A stretch of 64,000 bases of DNA, taken from Methanococcus voltae (GTDB lineage Archaea > AGJL01 > Methanococci > Methanococcales > Methanococcaceae). A program made the translations under genes and the position numbers. Of this stretch, positions 6,657-12,230 are shown piece by piece; the first letter of the stretch is position 1, and every line of letters begins with the position of its first letter. Where the stretch lies: positions 1-64,000 of the forward strand of contig NZ_JANUCR010000006.1 of NCBI RefSeq assembly GCF_024807655.1. The letters run 5' to 3'. The notes beneath the pieces were generated by a model. It saw only the letters and a program-made list of their open reading frames with translations, was not told the DNA's origin and searched no databases.

Positions 6657-7682
6657 TTAATCGTTTGTAGCTTCGGCGGTTAACTTTTCAGACTCTAACA
6701 CTTGTTTAGCTTTTGGAGTAGCCATATGCTCAATTCTAATAACTCTTAATTTGCCGTTTGTTTTGTTATGTGTCGCTATTTGGAATTGGTCCTTAGTATA
6801 AAGATATTCCTTAAATCCTAACGATTGGTTAGTTATTTCGCTCTCCATATCAATTATTACAACACCCAAAAGTGGTTTTATATCATGTTCCACTGCGTCA
6901 AGATATTTCATAGTTAGGTAATCTTGTTTATAATATTCAATAGAGTTGACTGTATCCCTGACGGCTATTTCTGAGTTAATACCGTCGCTTCTTGCCCCTG
7001 TTGTATCTACAAAGGTACAGATTAATTTATCTAATATGTTACCAATTGGAAAAGCTTGTGTATCGTCTAAATTTGTATTTTCTGATAAATTAGACGTGAA
7101 AACCGTCACTTTTGGTTCTACATAAACATCTAAACCAGTACCATATTTAAAATAATAATCGTTCATCGTTTCGAATTTATCTTTATCCAATGTAACAGTT
7201 ATTTCAATATCTGAAACCGTGACCCCGTCAATAGCTCCCAAATCATAATCAACATTTAACTCCAAAGCTTGTTTTTTAAATGCTAAGATATCCCCACAAT
7301 CTAAAAGTAATAGAGTTTCGAACGTTGTTTCAGTTGTACCGATTGTAAATGTATCATCAAGCGAAACCGTACCATTTACGCTTAAATTTTTACCCCTATT
7401 CATATAGTGGTTGATTTTTAAAATGTCGTTCATTCCTACCGCATAATGTGAAATAGCGTTATCACTTAATACGTTAAATTGGGAAAATATTTTACCGATT
7501 TCTTCGATTTTAACCGTTTTATTAGCCGTAGCTTTTAACTTACATCTTACTAATAATACTATTTTATCGATAACGTGTTCAGTTGGCAAATCAATTTTTT
7601 TAAGTTCTTTCGTTAACTTTTGCCCCATGACCTGCTTACCAGACGTTATGTTTAATAATTTTTTTACAGTTTTTTTATCCAT
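6657..7682 (-). CDS. Probable double-jelly-roll major capsid protein
   Basis: A 341-residue protein without membrane segments, with long alternation of short beta strands (for example VTVSDIEITVTLDKDKF and LDVYVEPKVTVFTSNL), consistent with two beta-barrels. It has the size and genomic position of the capsid proteins of archaeal PRD1/adenovirus-lineage proviruses: flanked by small membrane proteins and close to an A32-like ATPase. It follows a 28-residue gene under a promoter also found before the distal operon. The fold is inferred; a structure prediction would settle it. The N-terminus is basic, as expected for a membrane- or genome-facing arm. Confidence 0.7.
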   Translation of the reverse strand: MDKKTVKKLLNITSGKQVMGQKLTKELKKIDLPTEHVIDKIVLLVRCKLKATANKTVKIEEIGKIFSQFNVLSDNAISHYAVGMNDILKINHYMNRGKNLSVNGTVSLDDTFTIGTTETTFETLLLLDCGDILAFKKQALELNVDYDLGAIDGVTVSDIEITVTLDKDKFETMNDYYFKYGTGLDVYVEPKVTVFTSNLSENTNLDDTQAFPIGNILDKLICTFVDTTGARSDGINSEIAVRDTVNSIEYYKQDYLTMKYLDAVEHDIKPLLGVVIIDMESEITNQSLGFKEYLYTKDQFQIATHNKTNGKLRVIRIEHMATPKAKQVLESEKLTAEATND

Positions 7683-7720
7683 GTTTCCACCTAAAAAATT
7701 TAAAATTTAAATTTAAAAAT

Positions 7721-7807
7721 TTACAATTTACCCGCAAGAACTTTATTATATACAATTAATGCTAATACCATTCCTACGAATACAGCTATTATTAAGTCTT
7801 TGTTCAT
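7721..7807 (-). CDS. 28-residue single-helix membrane protein
   Basis: A short frame runs from the ATG at 7807 with a GGTGG ribosome binding site six bases upstream. Almost the whole peptide is one membrane helix (LIIAVFVGMVLALIVYNKVL). It is the first gene behind the promoter at 7871-7908 and precedes the capsid gene. Very small hydrophobic proteins of this kind are frequent virion components. Support is the strong ribosome site and promoter. Confidence 0.55.
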   Translation of the reverse strand: MNKDLIIAVFVGMVLALIVYNKVLAGKL

Positions 7808-7840
7808 GTTTCCACCGTGTTTTATTGTGTTTTAGTTTTC

Positions 7841-7908
7841 AGTTACGTAACTAAGATAGTATTATGAAAGTAAAAGAATATAAACCGGAATTACAGCTTT
7901 TTAAATTT
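7841..7908 (-). promoter_or_regulatory. Virion-module promoter with palindrome
   Basis: Read leftward, AAAAAGCTGTAATTC is followed by CGG and the TATA-like TTTATATTC, and about 25-30 bases on lies the 12-bp palindrome AGTTACGTAACT (7841-7852), near the expected transcription start. The same AAAAAGCTGTAATTC...GG-TTTATAT arrangement recurs at 9706-9746. Two copies before two virion transcription units suggest a shared activator site adjoining the TATA box. Confidence 0.6.
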
Positions 7909-7969
7909 AAAAATAAAAAATAATTTAATAAAAATATAAAATTAAAATAATTTAAAATAAAAAAATAGA

Positions 7970-8545
7970 TTAGTCATATAATTTATATAAAATTCCGTCC
8001 TTTAAAACGGTGGTAACGTATTTATTTTTAGAGTCTTTTATTAAGTCTGATACGTGTTTATTTAGTTGGTTATAAACTTTATAGTCGTTTTCCCAACCTT
8101 GTTTTTTAAGTACATGAATTGTACAAGAGGATAATATAGTTTTTGAGATTAAAGAAGCCCTTTGACCTGCTACAATTATTTTAATACCTCTTTTACGCCC
8201 TCGAATAAAAAGGCGTTCTAAACTTGGGTTTAAACTCTTTTCTCTTCCACCTTGGCTATTTATTTCATCAATAACAAATATTATATTTTTAAGATTTTTA
8301 AACACAAAATCATAAATCATATTTTGTTTTTCTTTCTCTTCGGAACCTTGCACCCTTAAAACATTATGCCGTTTAAAGTCTTCTTTTAGGTTTTTAAGGT
8401 TAGTTCTTTTAATTCCTGTAAAATCTCCCTCTATATCCATTACTAAACATTTTACATTGAGTTTATCAAATTTTTTTAATTGTTGTTTTAAGTAGTAAGT
8501 TTTACCGGTTCCGGTTCTTCCGATAACTGCGGTATGTGATACCAT
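7970..8545 (-). CDS. A32-like genome-packaging ATPase
   Basis: A 191-residue P-loop ATPase of the FtsK/HerA superfamily size and layout seen in packaging ATPases of PRD1-lineage viruses. Walker A is GRTGTGKT at residues 9-16, Walker B is IIFVIDEIN near 91-99, and the downstream RGRKRGIKIIVAGQRAS stretch matches the sensor/arginine region (Q of the AGQR motif). In this family it pumps genomic DNA into the preformed shell. The start ATG directly abuts the stop of the upstream gene. Its pairing with the capsid gene identifies the module. Confidence 0.85.
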   Translation of the reverse strand: MVSHTAVIGRTGTGKTYYLKQQLKKFDKLNVKCLVMDIEGDFTGIKRTNLKNLKEDFKRHNVLRVQGSEEKEKQNMIYDFVFKNLKNIIFVIDEINSQGGREKSLNPSLERLFIRGRKRGIKIIVAGQRASLISKTILSSCTIHVLKKQGWENDYKVYNQLNKHVSDLIKDSKNKYVTTVLKDGILYKLYD

Positions 8546-8784
8546 TATTTAATCGCCACTATGTTAATAGATTTAGAAGTTTTTAAAAGCTGTTTAATAA
8601 AATTAATAATATCTCCAATATTGCCCGCTCCTGTAAATTTAGAAAATACCCCCATTGACTCAAACATATTAACAACAGAGTCGCCAACCTCCATAAAGTC
8701 CTTAACTTCTTCTTCTGCAAACTGTTTTTTAACTTCTTTCGTTCCTTTTTCTTCGTCATACTCAATGTATACTATTTTGCTCAT
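8545..8784 (-). CDS. Small hypothetical virion-module protein
   Basis: This 79-residue acidic protein sits between a membrane-anchored repeat protein and the packaging ATPase, overlapping both neighbours slightly. The C-terminal half is amphipathic (FTGAGNIGDIINFIKQLLK) and could touch a membrane. The family is unknown. Coupled translation with the ATPase suggests an assembly function. Confidence 0.6.
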   Translation of the reverse strand: MSKIVYIEYDEEKGTKEVKKQFAEEEVKDFMEVGDSVVNMFESMGVFSKFTGAGNIGDIINFIKQLLKTSKSINIVAIK

Positions 8785-9487
8785 AGTCGCACCCCTTATA
8801 TGCTTGTAATTGTTCTTTTAATGATAAATTTTTATTATTTGGTTCCGGTTCTACTGTTGGAACTTCCAAGACCTGTGGAACTGGTTCCGGTTCTTTAATT
8901 TCATTTTGGATTTTAGTTTCTATATTAGTCATAAATGTTATTAAATCCATTAAAAAAACTATTTCTTGAAGATTTGAAGCCATTCCATTTATTAGTTTTG
9001 AACGTTGGCTATATTTATCAATTAATAGTTTTAACTTTTCAGCTATTCGCTCCAATATTTTTTTATTTTCGTTTTCTATCTCTTGAGCCAATTTATTTGC
9101 TTTTTCTAAGCTTTTTAAACGATAATAGATATAAACCGTTAGTACATACGATAATAAAACCATCACGCTATCTAATTCTATGTTTATATTAGGTAATTCG
9201 TTAAATTCTTCTATTTCTTCCGGTTCTTCTTCGATATATTCGACTTTTGGAACTTCTTCCGGAATTTCTTTAATTTCTTCGGTTCGTGTTAATTCTGCGA
9301 TTTCTTCCAAATCTAATAAATCCAAGTTGTTATTATCGTTTTTAATTTCTTCTATTTCTTCCGGTTCTTCTTCGATATATTCGACTTTTGGAACTTCTTC
9401 CGGAATTTCTTTAATTTCTTGTATCTCTTCCGGTTCTTCTTTTTTCCTAAATCTCCGTTTATATTTGTTAACTTGTTTATATGCCAT
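8762..9487 (-). CDS. Acidic repeat protein with membrane helix and coiled coil
   Basis: A 241-residue protein. After a basic start (YKRRFRKK), two nearly identical Glu/Pro/Ile-rich segments of about 25 residues (each containing IKEIPEEVPKVEYIEEEP) are encoded by a long direct DNA repeat (copies around 9200-9275 and 9345-9420). Then come a hydrophobic helix (MVLLSYVLTVYIYY, ~109-122), a coiled coil, and a Pro-rich tail. It overlaps the preceding RHH-like gene. It is likely a membrane-associated virion or assembly factor; the family is unknown. Confidence 0.6.
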   Translation of the reverse strand: MAYKQVNKYKRRFRKKEEPEEIQEIKEIPEEVPKVEYIEEEPEEIEEIKNDNNNLDLLDLEEIAELTRTEEIKEIPEEVPKVEYIEEEPEEIEEFNELPNINIELDSVMVLLSYVLTVYIYYRLKSLEKANKLAQEIENENKKILERIAEKLKLLIDKYSQRSKLINGMASNLQEIVFLMDLITFMTNIETKIQNEIKEPEPVPQVLEVPTVEPEPNNKNLSLKEQLQAYKGCDYEQNSIH

Positions 9488-9668
9488 TGTTTAACCCGAT
9501 TAATTTATTTTCTGCTTTTTCATATTCTAATACTTCGTAAAATTGACTAATCATAAACTTAATAGTTTCATTGTATGAAGAAGCTTTTAAAGCTGTTTTT
9601 ATAAACTTTAATTTATTGGTATCCTCTTCATTTAATCTATAGGTCTTTTTTTTGTTATCGCTATTCAT
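9477..9668 (-). CDS. Ribbon-helix-helix-like regulator
   Basis: The start is placed at 9668 because GGGGGT lies directly upstream; a longer frame to 9704 lacks this. The 63-residue product has KKTYRLNEEDTNKLKFIKTA (a strand then a helix) followed by SSYNETIKFMISQFYEVL, the pattern of Arc/CopG-type ribbon-helix-helix proteins. It is the first gene of the leftward distal virion unit behind the promoter at 9706-9746. It may control its own operon. The assignment rests on pattern only. Confidence 0.6.
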   Translation of the reverse strand: MNSDNKKKTYRLNEEDTNKLKFIKTALKASSYNETIKFMISQFYEVLEYEKAENKLIGLNNGI

Positions 9669-9705
9669 AGGTACCCCCGAATTAATACTAATAATAAATA
9701 GCATA

Positions 9706-9746
9706 CTAAAAGCATATAAACCCGAATTACAGCTTTTTAAAATTTA
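9706..9746 (-). promoter_or_regulatory. Second copy of the virion-module promoter
   Basis: Read leftward, AAAAAGCTGTAATTC, then GGG and TTTATATGCTTTTA precede the start at 9668 by about 45 bases. It matches the promoter at 7871-7908 in nearly all positions of a ~30-bp block. The TATA element is at about 9712-9720. Confidence 0.6.
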
Positions 9747-9797
9747 TAGTGCTTGTGTAAATTGTTGATATATTGTTAAAAAAGCGTCATTTCTTGC

Positions 9798-9850
9798 CTG
9801 CTAATCCCGTTGAGCTCTGCTCAACCCGCGTTCAAATCGCGGTCTCCGCG
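9798..9850 (+). other. Attachment site: tRNA-Ser(GCU) 3' fragment
   Basis: A 53-bp block identical to 35654-35706. It begins CTGCTAA, which is the seven-base anticodon loop of a serine tRNA with anticodon GCT, continues with a long variable arm (TTGAGC-TCT-GCTCAA), a T arm (CCGCG-TTCAAAT-CGCGG), and ends TCTCCGCG, the acceptor 3' strand plus discriminator. The 5' half of the gene is absent here, as expected for an att remnant. It separates elements A and B. An identity boundary in the anticodon loop fits known crossover positions of tyrosine integrases in tRNA genes. Confidence 0.85.
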
Positions 9851-10077
9851 TTTTTTCTGTTTTAAAGGATTTTTAGAAGTTTAAATTTTTGTGATTTTTA
9901 AGAAATTAACGGGATAATTTTTGTAACTATTCCGTTTTTCATATAAGAAATAAGACTATATTAGGTTTATTATTGGATTTAAAAGGCATTTTACATTTTT
10001 CGTTTTCGGAAAAGTTCACGACAGTGCAACGGGATTAAGACGAAGTTCTCACTTTTATGTCTTATAAGAAAAAATAA
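9851..10077. repeat. Element left-end sequence, copy 1
   Basis: About 230 bp immediately right of the attachment site, closely matching 35707-35928 in element C. The best-conserved part is GAAAAGTTCACGACAGTGCA through GACGAAGTTCTCACTTTTATG. In element C a short frame crosses it, but here that frame has stop codons, so it is probably not a gene. It could hold integrase arm-binding sites or be a decayed reading frame. The homology breaks after TATGTCTTA-AAGAAAAA, where the CBASS insertion begins. Confidence 0.7.
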
Positions 10078-10088
10078 AACTAGTAAAT

Positions 10089-10679
10089 TTAATATATTTT
10101 TTTTAAATTAAAATATCCCTTAGTTTGAGGTTCTCGGGAAGTATAATAAAAACCTTCAATCTTATTTTCTGAAATTATTTTTAAAGTAGTAGTACCGTCA
10201 TGAAATTGCATATCTTTTAAATCATGTCTTTTATTTTTATAACCATAGTAAAGAACTTTATGAAGTATATCTTCATTTCGAACATATGCAAAAGTACTTT
10301 CCGATTCTGAGTCATTAGCTCTTAAATGGATAGATATATCATTAAAATTTTGATTTATCTCAATATTTATACTATATTCTTTACGAGAACCATTTTCTTC
10401 ATAAGAGGATATACCATTTCCTTTCCATACCCCTGTAAAATTAGGTATATTAGTAATTTTACTTACTATTTTATATTTCCAAATATGATTATTCCATAAC
10501 CAAGAATAAATCTTATAAACTAGGGCTAAAGATACAACTACTGTAAGACATGGTATATCCCACGATCCTATTATATATTGTACAAATTCATTTAAAATAT
10601 AACTGCTAATTACACTAGCAATAACTATGTAAAAATTAACTTGAGCACGTATATTGTTAGATAATCCGTAATTATGCAT
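10089..10679 (-). CDS. Cap15-like CBASS effector (two membrane helices plus beta-barrel)
   Basis: A 196-residue protein with two N-terminal membrane helices (about residues 16-36 and 43-60) followed by a ~115-residue beta-rich domain starting FTGVWKGNGISSYEE, with strands such as YSINIEINQNF, ISIHLRAN and GYFNLKKIY. This is the architecture of Cap15 (SMODS-associated 2TM beta-strand-rich effector). In that family the barrel binds the cyclic nucleotide made by the partner CD-NTase, and the membrane helices oligomerise and disrupt the membrane. It starts one base after the CD-NTase stop, so the two form an operon. The assignment is by architecture and context. Confidence 0.75.
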   Translation of the reverse strand: MHNYGLSNNIRAQVNFYIVIASVISSYILNEFVQYIIGSWDIPCLTVVVSLALVYKIYSWLWNNHIWKYKIVSKITNIPNFTGVWKGNGISSYEENGSRKEYSINIEINQNFNDISIHLRANDSESESTFAYVRNEDILHKVLYYGYKNKRHDLKDMQFHDGTTTLKIISENKIEGFYYTSREPQTKGYFNLKKIY

Positions 10680-10680
10680 A

Positions 10681-11592
10681 TTACACCTTTTTTGTAACTT
10701 GGTTATAAATATTATTTATAAAGTTTTTACAGTCTTCAGCATCCCAAACTGTAGAATCTTTATAACTATTACCAATTAATTGAGTAATTCCATTTTGACT
10801 TTTTAAATTACTAATATCTTTAGAATCTAAATCATGTAACCAAGTAATACAATTGTAGAATGTAGTTGTTAAATCACTCTTAAAGTTAGAATCTGGGACA
10901 TTAGATAATAAACATTCTATAAAATATGAAGGTACATTTTGATTTTGAGGTTCCAATATTTTATAATTTACATTTTTGAAAATCCTAACTATTTGTTTAT
11001 AATTTTTCCCAATAACATCTTGATTTTTCTCCCCACCGTTTTGTTTATGTAGTTTAGGATAATTAATAACCTTATTGCCACTAAGGTCCGTAATACAAAT
11101 ACCTTCAATAAAATTATTTGGGTTATGGGGATAATCTTTAGAACATTTTTTATATACTCTATATTCTATACACGGTACGATATCTACATTTAGATAATGA
11201 TCTGGTAAAGTTAGTTTTAAGCATTTATTTCCTTCTTTTATAGGTATACTTTTATTCAAAAAAATAGTTTTTAATGTATTTTTTAAATCAACAGCTCCTA
11301 TTGAGGATTGACCAGTATTGTTATTATATACTTCTTTATCGAAATATGATAATTTAGATATATCTGCATGCCATACGTCTTTTAGCATCACTACTACATC
11401 AATATCGCTATTTTCACGAATATTAGTGTGATTAGCATAAGAACCTTGTAAAAATATATCAAGTTTCTTATTATCTAGTTCTGATTTATCGTAATTATTA
11501 GTTATAATATTTTGGATATGGCTATACGTACGTTCAGATTTTTCTAATGCACCAGTATTACTCCACGTTTTTAATTGATCATCTGAGATCAT
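10681..11592 (-). CDS. CD-NTase (cGAS/DncV-like nucleotidyltransferase) of CBASS
   Basis: A 303-residue protein with the nucleotidyltransferase signature LQGSYANHTNIRENSDIDVV: GS at residues 50-51 and metal-binding D63 and D65, with a third acidic residue in LNVDIVPC (D137). The opening MISDDQLKTWSNTGALEKSE is typical of SMODS-domain enzymes. In this family, phage infection triggers synthesis of a cyclic di- or trinucleotide that activates a downstream effector. The gene precedes the Cap15-like effector with no extra cap genes, matching a minimal type I CBASS. GAGGTGA-type sites lie upstream of its ATG. Confidence 0.85.
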   Translation of the reverse strand: MISDDQLKTWSNTGALEKSERTYSHIQNIITNNYDKSELDNKKLDIFLQGSYANHTNIRENSDIDVVVMLKDVWHADISKLSYFDKEVYNNNTGQSSIGAVDLKNTLKTIFLNKSIPIKEGNKCLKLTLPDHYLNVDIVPCIEYRVYKKCSKDYPHNPNNFIEGICITDLSGNKVINYPKLHKQNGGEKNQDVIGKNYKQIVRIFKNVNYKILEPQNQNVPSYFIECLLSNVPDSNFKSDLTTTFYNCITWLHDLDSKDISNLKSQNGITQLIGNSYKDSTVWDAEDCKNFINNIYNQVTKKV

Positions 11593-12230
11593 GATATATC
11601 ACCTCTTTAGAATAATAATATTTTAAAATTAACATTATATATTATTACTGTATAACTGTCGGAGTATAACTACAATATTGGGTGAAGAACTTACTTCAAA
11701 AGTGTAAATTTATAGGTCTGCAAAATGTTTGTGTGTATAAAATCTCAGGTTACCAAGTTACCAAAAAAATAATACTCAAAAAGGAAGACATATAATAGGG
11801 TAATCAAAAAAATAAGCGTAAATATAAAAAATAAAATGGTAACCTAAAGGTAACTTGGCGAAGTTACCATTTTTCTTGCATACTCCTATAAGAATATTAT
11901 TAACAAAAATAATAATAAATGTGAATAATTAACGATTAGTATGACGAAAAGTAAAAAAGTAACTTGGTAGGTTACTATCTAAGTTACTATACAAGTTACT
12001 AAAATAAAGACATATAATAGAGATATAATTAATATATTAATAATATAATAATATAATATAAATGGTAACCTGGTAACCTGGAATTTTTGACTTTTTGATA
12101 AAAATATATTTTAGCTATTTTATGGTAACTTGGTAACTTGGTAACTTTAACATATCCTCTAAAAATACCCTATTATTAAAAATACATTTAAATGTATTGA
12201 TATATTATTTTTTTAAAAAAAAATAAATAA
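11593..12230. other. Putative replication origin of element B with GGTAAC iterons
   Basis: This 638-bp gene-free region holds about 14 copies of (A/G)GTAAC(C/T) in both orientations between 11749 and 12147. They include tandem runs GGTAACCTGGTAACCTGG (12064) and GGTAACTTGGTAACTTGG (12124). Long A/T-only stretches (12020-12060, 12165-12230) could be unwinding elements, and GACATATAATAG occurs twice (about 11788 and 12009). The region lies just downstream of the initiator gene. Iterons with adjoining AT-rich DNA are the standard features of plasmid and virus origins bound by their initiator. Confidence 0.75.

Larger units (their letters stand above)
1..9797. mobile_element. Integrated element A, right part (MVV-like capsid-bearing provirus)
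   Basis: This element continues leftward out of the window and ends at the tRNA-Ser 3' fragment at 9798. Its visible part has a leftward operon of small genes (1-2169), a divergent control region, a rightward winged-helix regulator, and a leftward virion module (2995-9668) with a packaging ATPase and a probable double-jelly-roll capsid protein. No integrase or replication gene is visible; by analogy with elements B and C these should lie to the left. The pairing of A32-like ATPase with a ~340-residue capsid protein is what is known of PRD1/adenovirus-lineage archaeal proviruses such as MVV of Methanococcus voltae. The assignment to that group is inference. Confidence 0.75.

Noticed and set aside
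9798-9850. A functional tRNA gene
   Set aside because: Only the part from the anticodon loop to the 3' end is present; the 5' half is missing here and at 35654.
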